DNA of 64,000 nucleotides. Source: Amylostereum areolatum (taxonomy: Eukaryota > Basidiomycota > Agaricomycetes > Russulales > Stereaceae). The notes beneath the pieces are model-generated. The model did no database searches. It saw only the letters and a program-made list of their open reading frames with translations, and had not been told where the DNA came from. Below, piece by piece: positions 1 through 11,366 of the stretch; the first letter of the stretch is position 1; every line of letters starts with the position of its first letter. The translations under genes and the position numbers were made by a program. The stretch covers positions 243,229 to 307,228 of the forward strand of contig SAXG01000057.1 of the NCBI GenBank assembly GCA_012932865.1, in the 5' to 3' direction.

Positions 1-473
1 TCGGAGAAGGATCAGATGCTACATACCTACCGTCACTTACTGCCCGTGAGCGTCGGATACTTGTAAATTATTTGACGAGCCCCACGGACCGCATCTCTGC
101 CATTCTTCCCTCCTCGCGGATATGCACTTATCTGGCTCGTTCATATAGGCCTCATGATCACACATTCGTCTTGCGAACAAACCGGGCATTTGAGAACAAC
201 AAACTACTTGGCCATATCTACATGCGCGACCTCGTGAAGATGGGCGTGTTGAAGAGTGACCCGCAGGCGGTGCAAGATTGTATGGCTCCGCGCTTCAGCA
301 TCACCTTTTGGGAAGGGCGACGACCCATGTGCAAGATGGGAGTGTTTGCCTTCCAGCACCGCTTTTTCGGTCCGTCGTCGCGCAGCCTTTCTGATGCTGC
401 CACGAGATATAAACCCACTCGCCTCCATGTTTCTACAGACTCTCTACCTCACGGAAATCATCGTCGGCACAAT
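1..473. other. upstream region, no supported gene
   Basis: An open frame runs through here, but it has no recognisable domain, and its length is expected by chance in GC-rich DNA. A TATA-like gatataaac near 406 lies about 65 bp before the first ATG of the membrane-protein gene, so the right end is probably that gene's promoter and 5' UTR. Confidence 0.4.
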
Positions 474-2040
474 ATGTCTGGGGCGCCCACCGAAAATCAA
501 GTCCAGGCGGCGCTCTATGCACTGTCCTACGCAACTGCATTCCGTGTTTTCCCTAATCTCGTTGGAACTGCACTCTTCGGTGAGTGCCAAACCTCATTCT
601 CTCCTCGCTCCCAAGCTCACGCGCGCATCACAGCAATCTTCACGGTCCTCATCGTTGTCTCGACGAGAATCCTCTTGTGGGTCACTTTTTCGTCGTCTGT
701 ATTCTCAGCTCGAATCCCGCACCGGCAGCTCGAAAGGCCTTCGCAGCTGGCCCAATCGAGTCATGCTCGCGGTCACTCTCCTGATGTATGCCGTTTCGGC
801 AGGGCTCTGGGCCATCAGCCTCAAATTGTTGTGGAATGAACTCAACCTCCTCATCCCCGGATTACTCTCCCCGGCTGCGCAAGGTAGCGACTCGGAAGGT
901 ATTACCAACGCCTTATCTGCTCTGAATGCGAAGTGGTCGTTTGTTTACTTGGTTTTATTTCAACTCAATGTGCGTTATGAGACTTCAATCTTAGATCGCT
1001 TCCTCATTTCGACGTTCATGATGCTCAGGTCAACCTGAGTGATGCGGTCGCTCTTTGGAGGGTATATGTTATTTGGGGCCGGCGTAAGAGCATTGTATGT
1101 TCTATTGCTGTGATCCTCACAACTCTGGTTGGTGCGTGCGAAATAATCGATCACCAAAGGATAATGTCATTCTTGCTAAATGGTTCCGATGTAGGTGTCA
1201 ACATAATCATCATCTTGATACAAGTCGCGAGCAACTTCCCAGCCTCTGTCCCGAAGCACCTCCGATCTTTAACAGATAGAATAGGTCGGACATATATCGC
1301 ATATTTTGCCGTGTCAGCATTCGCAAACGTATGGGCTACTTTCATGGTGGCATGGAAAGCATGGTATACACCTGTCGTGCTCTTGCGTAGTGACTCGGCA
1401 CCTCTTTACTGAATCAGTTGTCGCGCTTATGCTGCAGGAGCCACCGGCGAGAGATTCGCGGGCACCTCCGAAACCGCACCGCCAAAGGCACAGCGGAAAG
1501 CATCCTGATGATGCTCGTTGAGTCCAGTGTCGTATACAGTATTTTAGTCGTGAGTCCCTCGTCTTCCACACATCGCCGCTGTTCTCCTGGCTGAAATTGC
1601 GGTCTTCTCAGATATTGCAGATGCTCGACAGCGACAGCGGCGTTCTACGCACACTCTCGACTGGTCCCTATTATTATTATCTTACAAACATTATGCTCCA
1701 AGTCTCCGTGAGTGGTCCAATGAAGTTTTCCCCTTCCGTCTCTGCTTACTTATACCGTGCAATCCTCACGCAGGGAATGTACCCAACGGTCGTTATCGTT
1801 CTTGCTGTGCTACAGAAACTCCACGGGGACCACCAGTTCTCCTTCGTCGGCAAAGGGCCGGACGCCACACTTCCTTTCTCCGTCCGTGTTCCGCGCAGTC
1901 GAACATCTGAAAGGATATCGACTGTAAGGATGCATATATCGACTTTCGACGCCGCCCCGGCGGACCAGATTACCCCAGATGATTCTCAAACAAGTCTTGA
2001 CGTGCTCGCCCCACGGGAGAAAGCAGATTTGGGTGCTTGA
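474..2040 (+). CDS. multi-pass membrane protein, agaricomycete 6/7-TM family
   Basis: This is a multi-exon gene for a polytopic membrane protein of unknown function. The start is the ATG at 474 (MSGAPTENQ). Hydrophobic segments follow in several exons: one around 640-690, one after SWPNRVMLAV near 755-830, one in the exon reading DAVALWRVYVIWG near 1040-1190, one in YIAYFAVSAFANVWATF near 1290-1350, and a last one in GMYPTVVIVLAVL near 1775-1815. The order 'DAV.LWR.WV.WG', '.A.N.WAT..VAWKAW', 'GTAESILMMLVESS' and 'GMYPTVVIVL' matches, from memory, a large family of uncharacterised membrane proteins expanded in Agaricomycetes. The tail is polar and predicted cytosolic. At least six short introns are needed to keep the frame, and their exact borders are inferred. 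No ligand or partner can be named. Confidence 0.6.
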
Positions 2041-3123
2041 AACTCCGGTTGTCGAGAAGGAAGTTATCGTAGTACTTGCATACTAGTATTCCTCATCGAT
2101 TCATCTCTTGGACTTTGTACGTCTACCGGTCTACGTATGTTGTATTATATATTTTGGGCAGAGGCTGGGCGACTAACGGGACTGCTTCTAGTTTCGGCAT
2201 AGTACTACTTAAGCCTGCGCTGTCGCCGTCTTCTGGCAGAAGCCCTGTGTGGATTCTTGTAAGCATTCGTGATTCAAAACGCGGCTCTGGCACAGAAACC
2301 CCGCGCCGGCAAATCGGTCAATAGTCCAGCAGAAGCTGCACGGCGACCACCAGATCCTACTCACCGGTGACCAGGGAGGACAAGGCGCACACTCCGCTTG
2401 TGCCGTTTCCCGTTGGCGTTTCACAGAGCCGGATTTCGGAGAGGCCTTGAGTACGACGAACGCCGCACGTCTCGTTCGAGGCTTCTTCGACACTTTCGGT
2501 TTGTGCAGACTGTAGCGTTTGTTGATGTATAAGTATACGAGCCATTCCTGCATTGTCTGATGGAGGGTGTCATCCAGTTAGGCTCTGAACTGAGTTTTAG
2601 CGTGCTCACGCAAGAAAAGATGCCTATGAACGCGTGTCCTCGGCTTCAAGGAGGCTTACGTTTGACTGTATTGTTATTATGAGACGTAGCATACTCGACC
2701 TACATGTATGTATTGCACTTGGATCATCATCGACGGCGTTGACGAATAAGAAAACAGCAGATGACGGACCATGACGCCAGCCACCTGCATCATGTCCCAA
2801 GGATCTAGCTTCATCTTTCCCAAGAGCGTATACCCGAGTCGGAAGAGGCAAGAGTGGATCATACGACATGGCATATTAGCGAAGCTATACAACAAGAAGG
2901 ATTCAAGGCTACTTTACACAAGGAGCGGACGACGACATGAACAACCGGAGAACGGACAGGGATGGAGAGGATATTAAATACTCGAATAAGCGGGAGCGGG
3001 GAGTAGGCGGTCTCGAATACCCAAGCTCCAACATAGAAGGTTTTGAACCTGAGGCAAAAAGGTATCAACATCGGACAGGAATTGCGGCAGCAGGGCACGC
3101 ACGATAGAACAAGCAAGGATCCT
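2041..3123. other. intergenic region with one gene relic
   Basis: No complete gene is supported. A short stretch at 2327-2515 resembles the last exon of the preceding membrane-protein gene and is listed separately. From 2620 to 3123 I see only scattered short frames. The HMG/YABBY-like gene ends at 3124 on the minus strand, so its 3' UTR lies here. Confidence 0.4.
2327..2515 (+). pseudogene. relic of a second membrane-protein C-terminal exon
   Basis: The frame starts QQKLHGDHQ, nearly the same as LQKLHGDHQ at 1810-1836 in the last exon of the upstream membrane-protein gene. Agreement continues at the DNA level only for about 30 bp, after which the reading is unrelated and stops at 2513-2515. 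The simplest reading is the decayed end of a tandem duplicate. A chance match cannot be excluded because the similarity is short. Confidence 0.35.
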
Positions 3124-3746
3124 CTACTCGTCACTACCAGGTTCGACTTGTGGGCCTTCCTCGTCTGAGCTAGCAGCCGCCTTCTTCGTTGACCGCTTCG
3201 GGGCCTTGGGCTTGGCCTCGGCTTTGCGCTCGGCGGCAGTCTTTCCACGGTTAGGGTTCTCGGGCGCATCCCGCCACATCGCAGCGACCTAAGGAGATAT
3301 ATGCGTCAGCGGCGGCCATATATAGACATAGGAATGCATGTGTGCGCGCAAAGGAAAGGGTGGTGTAGCAAAGGTGCATGTATGCGTCGACGACGGAGAA
3401 TGAAACACTGTGGAGGAAGATATGCACCTCCTTCATCGCATCCTTGACACTGACGCCTTCGTGTGTATCCCTGTAAGGCTTGAGGTGCTCCGACATGTAG
3501 ACGTTGTACGCCGAGGGTGCCCGCTTCGGCTTGTCGCCTGCAGTGTCAGGAGGGGCGTGACAGAAGAATAGATCAGCTTAGATTCTGGGGCGCATATATG
3601 CGATGTTGCGTACCGCTTGTCTTCTTCGCCGTTGTCGTCTTCGCCTTGCGAGCGGTCTTGGTCGTAGTCTCTGCCGGCGGTTGGTTCATAAGCACAAAAC
3701 AAACAAGCGAAAGGACAGCGAACGCACCAGATGCAACTTTGGCCAT
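3124..3746 (-). CDS. small HMG-box/YABBY-like chromatin protein
   Basis: Four exons on the minus strand give a basic protein of about 105 residues. Exon 1 encodes MAKVAS from the ATG at 3746. Exon 2 is a lysine/threonine-rich tail (TTTKTARKAKTTTAKKTSG). Exon 3 has the core KPKRAPSAYNVYMSEHLKPY, and exon 4 has AAMWRDAPENPNRGK followed by an acidic end. The pattern (basic leader, PSAYNxYM, later W and PENPN) fits the HMG-box superfamily, in particular the shortened YABBY-like form found in fungi, so a DNA-bending or chromatin role in the nucleus is likely. Length is close to that of Nhp6-type proteins, but the second half of a full HMG box is replaced by the short PENPN end. The gene is divergent from the RNase H-like gene, with three ACGCGT boxes between them. 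Confidence 0.7.
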
Positions 3747-4096
3747 TGTTACTTATGGTGTTGGGGGCGGGGGACGATGCTCGGGGTGGTGGTTGAAAAG
3801 ACGGGAGACGGTGAGGAAGGGAAATAGGGTTAGGATGCTTTTATAGTTGACAAGCGGGGTTTCAATAGAACGCGTTCAACAATGCTAAACGCGCGCGATC
3901 ACGTGTATTTGTTCCCACGCGTGACCCCCCAAACGGACTCGCGAGATTCAATATTCCTACATTTCCTCTTACTCTCTATCTTACAGCCTACATCTGTGGC
4001 CCAGCGTACTACTCGAGGTGAGATGATATCCGTCTCGGAATATCTAAACAACGAAAACCGAACCACACGCGTTGTCCGCTGCAGTCGTTATCAACG
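3747..4096. promoter_or_regulatory. divergent promoter with three MluI (ACGCGT) boxes
   Basis: This is the 350-bp spacer between the HMG/YABBY-like gene (minus) and the RNase H-like gene (plus). Perfect ACGCGT hexamers lie at 3870-3875, 3917-3922 and 4067-4072. ACGCGT is the core of the MCB element bound by the MBF (Mbp1/Swi6-type) G1/S activator in fungi. A G1/S-linked, shared control of both genes is an inference. Confidence 0.5.
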
Positions 4097-5068
4097 ATGC
4101 GCCAAGCGACTAGTACTATATACACCTGCGGCTGTGCCGATTTGACCACCAAGTCTGGAGGCGCAGGCGTCTGGTGGGGCGAGGGTGACGTGCGGTATCT
4201 GTCTGTTTCTCCTTGCACTGACCGTACTCTAACCGAACTTGTGTGCCAGGAACATTGCCGTTCGAACGCCAGGATACTCGAAAAACAGGGCTGCGCTCTT
4301 GGTACGCATCCCATCGCGTACTCATGCATCTTCGGTCTTAGTGGTACGCTTATTTATCGTAGGCGGTTGTGAAGGCTCTCGAGTGCACCCTTGCTTCGTA
4401 TACACGCAACCCATACACCAGATGTCAGCTCACCATCCGCACGCAGACCAAGTACGCGATACGAGGTGCGTACTGCTTTTTTACTTCCCTTCGGAACCCT
4501 GATGCCTCGCCTTGGACAGCCGTTACAAGTCGCTTCAAGAAGTTTTCAGAGAAAGATTGGCAAACGGATAAAGGCCAAAGGGTCAACAACGCCGACCTGA
4601 TCCAGTATCTCCACGCGCTGCTAAAATATCACGAAAAACACCACGGCCACGCAACGCTCATGTACATATGGGGACAGAGCTCGGAACTCGGTCGTATCAG
4701 ATCCAGCAACCTTGCGATACAGGGTACGAGGCTCGACGAGGAGGAAGCGCCGGATTGGATGGCACGTCAAGGGAGGCTCGAGCGTATGCAGGAGGATAAA
4801 GCAATATGGATATCGCTACATTATCTGTTTGTGCGCCTTTTTCTTGGTCGGGATTTCGACCGTTGGTTTGCTGATGGCCTTCGGAACTATAATCGCGCAG
4901 AACCTTCCCCCGCCTGTTGTGACGGTGAAGTCGGAACCCGTAGACGCGATATCAGTGAAGAAGGAGGACCTGGATGAGGGTCTGATTCCGGGCACGACTC
5001 GTGCTATCGTCAAGACTGAGCCTATAGATGGACTCCTCCCCGCATGTGTTAAGATTGAAGAGCTTTGA
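4097..5068 (+). CDS. catalytically dead RNase H-fold protein with SUMO-motif tail
   Basis: Exons at 4097-4194, 4250-4301, 4363-4465 and from 4520, with a last intron near 4783-4891, give about 240 residues. The order of motifs follows RNase HI: IYTCGCA, GAGVWWGEGD, NRAALLAVVKALE, TQTKYAIR, NNADLIQYLHALL, TLMYIWGQ and SSNLA. In active enzymes these positions read YTDG, NRAELLA, TDSQY and a D before LA. Here all four catalytic acids are replaced (C, A, Q, N), so RNA-DNA hybrid cleavage is not expected; binding could remain. The C-terminal exon carries VKSE, VKKE, VKTE and VKIE, each fitting the SUMO acceptor consensus (hydrophobic-K-x-E), two of them within the repeat VK[ST]EP[VI]D. The last intron border is uncertain. 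A decaying pseudogene is possible, but the splice sites and frames are intact, which argues against it. Confidence 0.65.
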
Positions 5069-5255
5069 GTGTCTCAATGCTCCGGTTGAATGCGCTGCAA
5101 TTGCTGCATTTTTGTACATGAAGATAACTGTACAGTGTAGTATGCTTAGTATTTTTGCGAGCCTAAGTACTATGTAGTATCCTTCCACGAACAACTTGCT
5201 CTTCGCGTCGTTCTGTTCCACATCATCGAAAATCGTAAGTCTTCCGCGATCTGTC

Positions 5256-6474
5256 TTAGGATCCCATGATCATGACAGTTTGAGGTACATTCGGACCATT
5301 GTATAGATGAATTGTCGTCCCGCGCGAGCTGGCGTAAGTTTCACGGAAGACGTCTTCATAGTCAGACGCGCCACAGCCCAGGTAGAGGTCGCAGCGTGTA
5401 ACCGTGGGCGGGATGACGATTCCTAGGAAATGGGAAAAGACGCTCTCGCGGCAGCATTCCTCGTGCAGAAGGAGGCGTTCCAGGCGCACGGTTTGGGAGA
5501 GGATAGCGGCGAGGTGTTCGCGCGCCCGCCGGTATTGCTTCTGCCCGGCGTAGAACTCGAAAGTGGTCAGGTTTGCAAAGATATTTTGCGTAGACAGAGG
5601 AAGTAACCCGGTGATGGTCAGGCTTGAGAGGCGCGGCGCGTCGAAATTGAAGGAGGTGGGAAGAAGCCCATCTCCATCCCAGGTAAGTTCCAAGGTCTCC
5701 ATGCAGGGCAAGGACTTGAGCAACGTGAGCATCATCCACAACGCGCCATCGAACTCCCTGTCCCTTAAGGAGAGAGACCGCACGCGCGATGCGTGAAGAG
5801 GCGATACGCAAAGTTTGAAAATACGGAAGATGGGAAGGTCGTGACTGAAAATTCCCAAAGTCACCGCGACATCCACCAGGGATGTTCCCGACCGCTGAAG
5901 AAACGCGCCGATGCGGTCCATTGGGGCAGATTGTTCGGATGTGATATCTATTGTGGTCCATAGTGCTTGGGTAGCGAGGCCGATCTGTTATGAGCGCACC
6001 AGACGTTAATTCTGACAAAACACCTAAAGAAGACAACACGACGACGTACCTCTCTAATGTCATGGCATACATGTAGAGCGTTTATCCACCCTAAACGCGC
6101 TACACGGAGTTCGTACATCTCCGCGTCGGATGGCTTCCTCGGCTCCAGGCCCTCCAGGTCCAAGAGCATATCTATTCTGCTTCTTGGGTGCGACTTGCTG
6201 AGATCGTCTACCCATATTTCGCGAACGAGAAGTAGAATATCGGATATGATTTCCGTTGGGCATCGAAAAAGAGGTACGCCCTCGTTGCGACGTCGCTTCG
6301 CCAGTACACGTTGATATGAGGCGGCTGAGTTCGCGGAAGAGAGTGAGGACTCGGCGGCCTGGATTACGCACAATTTGGATAACAGCAACGAGAGCCTGAG
6401 AAGGAAGCAGTTTTAGAACATGCGTTCTGCCAGAGCTGAACAATGGGCACGCACTCGTCGGTTGGAGTCGCCAT
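5256..6474 (-). CDS. F-box-like protein with leucine-rich C-terminal region
   Basis: This is a multi-exon minus-strand gene. The N-terminal half contains FRCPTEIISDILLLVREIW and, after a spacer, LGWINALHVCHDIRE, the pattern (LPxEILxxIF ... LxWIxVTHVCRHWR) of the divergent F-box domain common in Agaricomycetes. The long last exon (5921 to 5256) has leucine-rich spacing, such as SLPCMETLELTWDGDGLLP, APRLSSLTITGLLPL and NLTTFEF, as expected for an LRR-like substrate-binding part. Such proteins usually act as SCF ubiquitin-ligase adaptors, but the target is unknown. The start at 6474 (MATPTDECVP) is the best upstream ATG and remains uncertain, as do two small 5' exons. The gene is divergent from ORC1. 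Confidence 0.6.
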
Positions 6475-7139
6475 TGAGCCGCTGAGCTGGGCTGGCATCA
6501 CGGGCAGGTGTGGTGGAGGAGAGAAGACACGTTGTGTTTACCACGCTCCTTTTATACCACAATAACGATGAGATAACGCGATATCTGACGTTGGCCAAAG
6601 TGAGTAAACAATTGAAGACAACTGGTGGCAGGCTCAGAGTCGTGGATCCTGTTCACCCTAGGAGCGAGCGGGGACAGATTTTGGAGATATAAGACGACTC
6701 GGTAGATAGCGAGACGCAAAGGTCAATCGAATATGCGGGACCTTCGGCTTGTGTGAATGATGTGCAGTAATTTACTCACCTATCTGCAGCCACTCCGCGG
6801 ACGGAGCTGTTTGGCTTTGTTTGGCATAAGCCTCTTCAATTACGTTATCACCACCATTCAGTGACTTCGGTTGTCATTCATGTTACTCGATGGTTGAATC
6901 CGATCATCCTTAACATATACTTGACCCAATTATAAAGCTAGAAAGGTTTCTGTAGGAGAGGCGCGAACGCGAGATGATCGATGAACCGCCATATAGCAGC
7001 TGTCACGAAATTGTCATCGCGTCATCGGTCACATGTGACAAGCGCGTCTTGTCGCGACTCGCGACGACACGGACAACACCCGAATTACACTTACAACCGG
7101 TACCCATCCCTCGCCTCCGCTACCCGACTACCTTGGGCC
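6475..7139. promoter_or_regulatory. divergent spacer between F-box-like gene and ORC1
   Basis: No gene is supported here. The last 180 bp before the ORC1 start contain many CGCG cores but no perfect ACGCGT box. The centre is AT-richer (6830-6950), as expected for a divergent promoter. Confidence 0.4.
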
Positions 7140-9948
7140 ATGTCGAAATCATTTGAGACCCCCACGCGAAGGTCAAAACGCTTTCAACCAACTGTTTTCA
7201 ACCACACGTCAGTCTTAACGTCAAATCGGGATGGCACAGACATTTGGACCTCGCCGCCTCGGCATACGCGTCCCACAACCGCAGGCGATCTACACGAAGA
7301 AGAGAAGATCCTCGAAGATACAGAGCCGCGGACGTCATTCTATACCTCGTTCACTCGGGTGGGTGTTCCCATAATCCCCAAAGCTGTACGCACCAAGAAG
7401 AACTCGTCGAAAACGAAAATAACAAAAGATGTCAAGTTCGTGGTGGGCGACACTGTCTACGTCGGAACGCGAGTTTCGAAGCCGAGTATTGCGGTTATTA
7501 TGGCTATGTGGGAGGTGGAAGGCCCGGTCGAGGATTCGAACGATGGAGAGGAGGAAGAGGAGGAGGAGGAGGATGGACATCGCATGAGATGCAGGATTCA
7601 CTGGTTCGTTCGTCCTTCCGAGCTAGCGCAGCAGCGAGCGCATAGGGCTCATTATGAGGTGCGCGGCCATCAGTGTCCACAATTCTCATTCTCATTCGTC
7701 TCCAGAACGAAGTCTACTACTCGGTGGCATCGTCGGCTGTCATCAAAACCTCCGCCATCCTCTCGCACTGTAAAGTGACTGGCAATCCACCGTCCGACGG
7801 AGAGGAGAAGAGCACAATCGCGTGGTTAGGCACGCCTTCCAAGAAGCGTCCTCGCCCTTCAGAAGCAGATCAAGGAGACGTTTTCTACTGCCATCTTGCC
7901 ACAGACTCCTACCGAGGAATATACTACCCATTCGACTGGGATGAGCACCACGATCATGCCCTCAGCATCTCTCCAGGGTCAGAAGATACCCGCGGAACGG
8001 AGTGGGGAGGTGGAGACCCTTGGATTAAGCATGTCGACCAGAATACAAGATCGCATACCAAACGCGCCGAAGGTGAAGACGAAGATGGCGACGAGGGTAG
8101 CTCGGATGAATACGCACACGTCTCAAACGATTCAGAGAATGGGCACGCTATCGATCTAGACAATGACGACGAGGACGATGTCGTCGTTCAAGCGCCGAGG
8201 ACGCCTTCGAAGAAGCGAAAACCCACTGCGATGTCCACTCCACGCCGCACGCCGAGGAAGTCTAACAAAGTTCCACTTGCTCAACCGACCCCTCATTCAA
8301 AGAAGGCGCTCGCTGCGCGTGCGAGGAAAGCCCACAGACCTCCCGCTCGTCCGCCGCCTCCTGAACTCGTGCCCAAGACTGCGCGTCTGCCCGCGGACCC
8401 TTGGTTCCGCGCTATGCACATTTTGCACGTCGCGTCGCGCCCGGAGGCTCTCCCTTGCCGTGACGAGGAGTATCAGCGCGTGATGCGTGCTGTGGAGGAA
8501 CTCCTGGAAGAAGGCAGCGGTGGCTGCATCTGTACGCGCAACCTTCTTAGGTTTAGACCGTGGTTAACGGATCGTAATTCCGCAGATATCTCGGGGGTAC
8601 CAGGCACCGGGAAGACGGCCACGGTGCACGCTGTCGTGCGAGAACTCAAGCGCATGGCGGTCAACAACGTGGGTCTTCCCTACGTCACGACGGAAAACGT
8701 TGACCGACGAAACCCCAGGAAACCAACCCGTTCACGTACGTTGAAATCAATGGGCTGCGCATTCCAGAGCCTTCTGCGGCCTACAGCGTCCTGTGGGAAG
8801 GTGTGTCTGGTCACGACGTCGAAGAAGGACCCCTCAAAATCAGCTCCAAGGAGGCCCTCAAGAATCTGACACGCCACTTTGGAGCGAGCGGTCGTACGGG
8901 CCCTGGCAGTCATGCCTGGTGGGTAGAGTTCAGTTGCTAGCATGGTCGTGATGACTGATCGATCGTATAGCGTCGTCCTCATGGATGAGCTCGATCAACT
9001 CATGACCACGAAGCAAGACGTTGTGTACAACTTTTTCAATTGGCCGACGCTTGTGGGCTCGAAGCTGGTCGTGCTCGCCGTTGCGAACACCATGGATCTT
9101 CCCGAACGCGTTATGACCGGGCGAGTTCGAAGTCGACTGGGTTCGGATTTCGCCCTGCCGCCTGCCGCCTACATGTCCTGACCTCGATCAACAGGCATGA
9201 TTCGGATCAACTTCCAGCCTTACACTACGCCTCAACTGGAAAAGATCGTGCGCTCGAGGCTGGAAACCGCGAAAGAGGGCCTGCGCGGGACACCCCAAGA
9301 CGTGATCAACTCAGACGGTATCAAATTTGCGGCCATGAAGGTTTCAAGTATCAGCGGTGATGCCAGGCGTGTACTTGACATATGCAGGTTAGTGTCGTTT
9401 CAGAGGGAAGAGACTTCTCAGCAGCAACTTTTTGTTAGACGCACGGTCGAACTCGTGCAACCGCAGAAGCGAACCGCGAGAACGGAAGACGTGAAAGAGG
9501 TTATCAAGGTTATGCAGAACAGTCCGACTGCCGCCTATCTACGCGACTGCAGCTTTCACGAGCGTTTGATGCTAGCCGCGCTCCTGAAGTGCATGAAGAA
9601 AGAAGGCGTGGATGAGATCCGGTGGGCGGATGTTCGTCGTCGCTATATCCGTTCTGTCATCCCTTGCAGTAACGATGCCTCCTACAGGTCCAATACCAAC
9701 ACTGTCTCTATCTCGGCGTCCTCGCGGGGGACGGAGATTCGACACGGGCTCCGACGGCAGGGGAGCTGGGACTCATCTTGGATTCGCTTCTTGCATCACG
9801 CGCGATGCTCGTAGAGGACGGAGTCGCGACAGCGCGGAAGGTCGACGGTGACCGCAAAGTCGTACTGAATCTAGAGCAAGCAGAGGTCGAGCGTGTCCTG
9901 AGTGACGTCGGAGGTCGACCTTGGAAGAATGCGCTCAACGCGTCGTGA
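7140..9948 (+). CDS. origin recognition complex subunit 1 (BAH + AAA+ ATPase)
   Basis: ORC1 is the AAA+ subunit of the origin recognition complex. It binds origins and helps load MCM2-7 in the nucleus. The ATG at 7140 ([14 protein letters not shown]) opens a basic N-terminus. A BAH domain follows (from about 7430, [10 protein letters not shown], to about 7935, RGIYYPFDW), with a poly-Glu insert near 7550. Then come a charged linker and the AAA+ core. After splicing, Walker A reads [11 protein letters not shown] (GVPGTGKT at 8594-8617) and Walker B reads [10 protein letters not shown] (about 8973-9002). Sensor and arginine-finger regions follow ([21 protein letters not shown]). A winged-helix region ends at the TGA at 9946-9948 ([10 protein letters not shown]). 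At least seven introns are needed. Size and domain order are normal for fungal ORC1. Confidence 0.9.
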
Positions 9949-11366
9949 AAGATGCTCTCGAAGACTGCACGTTCAGGCAAGGACTTTGTTTATTCTGGTG
10001 GACTCGTATCAATATGTCGACCATTTTCTATCGTCCCTCCCAATTTGTTACCGTGGTCCTTCTCCCCCGAATTCGCCTTCAGCTGCGCCTACCTCCATGT
10101 GATCCGGCCTCATGGTGGTGCGTGGGCGAACCGTGATATTCAGCCACTTTTCTTGTACCTCGGTCCTTTCACCTCGTGTGAATACATATCGGCAAGGCCG
10201 ACTTTTCGATACGCATCCGTGGTCCGTGATCACGTTATTTCCCCCTCGACCAAGAAGATAGAGCTGTCGTTCGTTTACTGACTTGGTACCACATTCGCAG
10301 GTTTGATTGTCACATTGGCATGCCGGCTTTCGCTCACCCCGTCGTCGGGGTACCTTTAATTCCCGACGCATGTTTCCGCCACCATCTCCAAATCACCTCA
10401 TTGAACTCAGCTGCAACTGTCTTGTCGTCATACTGATGTCTGAGCCAAACATTTGTAGAATATGGTTTTCGTCCTCTTCATCCACATCCATTCAATTGAC
10501 ACTTCCGTCGACGCCCCATAACGCCAGCTGCCCCGCAACGCACGGAGTTTATACGCCTTCTCGCCGCTGAAGAATCGACTTTCGTATTTCCGGGGCCTTG
10601 CAAGGCAGTGAGGTCAGAGCTTATCGTGTTCAAGTTCAGTGGACAGAGATATGTCGCGTCCCATGACTAGGCCGGAGTCTCATATGATCGGCTTGTCCCG
10701 GTCTCATGAATAGAGCCTCGATCGTGAGAACGACCCAGATTGTAAGTAAGCTTGCTGTTCTGACGCTCCGCTAGCCTCGATAATCTTCTATACAACGTGA
10801 GTCAATAGTCGGCATGCGACGAATACACGTAACTGTTTGTTCTCGTGGGTCCAAGGTTTGATTCTCATAAACTCGTCTAACTAGATCCTCTGATCTCGAC
10901 TTTGCACCAGGGTACTGGTACTTACTAACTCTAGACTTATCTCAGCGGGGTTTTGCTACGGCGTGGCACTAATTGGATGACCTTTGCCAAAAATGATCAT
11001 GGTCTTTCGAACAAACAACAGGATGCCCTTAAACCGTATCCCCCGAACGCCCATTCCGCCTTGCTTCCGAGATATCAAGGGGATTCCGAAGGACGCGGGG
11101 CCTGGCACACGCTTTATTCATTTCCTCCAGGTCGTCTGAAGATACACCTGGATCCATCTCGGAGAGAGGTCACACAACTCGCCACGTTTCCGATCGTGTC
11201 TTTGGCGGTTGCTTACAGTGGCGGCGCTCGTGAAGCTTTCGGCGCGAAGGCGTTTGCGCCCGTTTCTTGACGCCACCCCACTGGCTCGAGTGGATTTCGT
11301 TTTAAAGCCTGCCTCCCCCAGACGGACTTGGCACCCCAAGGCTTCAGCTACCTCCCACACACTGAT
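9949..11366. other. intergenic region, no supported gene
   Basis: About 1.4 kb between ORC1 and the zinc protein gene. Frames of 60-110 residues occur on both strands, but none has a recognisable motif or a coherent set of splice sites. The first part is presumably the ORC1 3' UTR, and the last few hundred bases are the promoter of the next gene. Confidence 0.4.

Noticed and set aside
9960..10570. Frames of 66-109 codons on both strands after ORC1
   Set aside because: No motif, no splice consistency, and composition as expected by chance.
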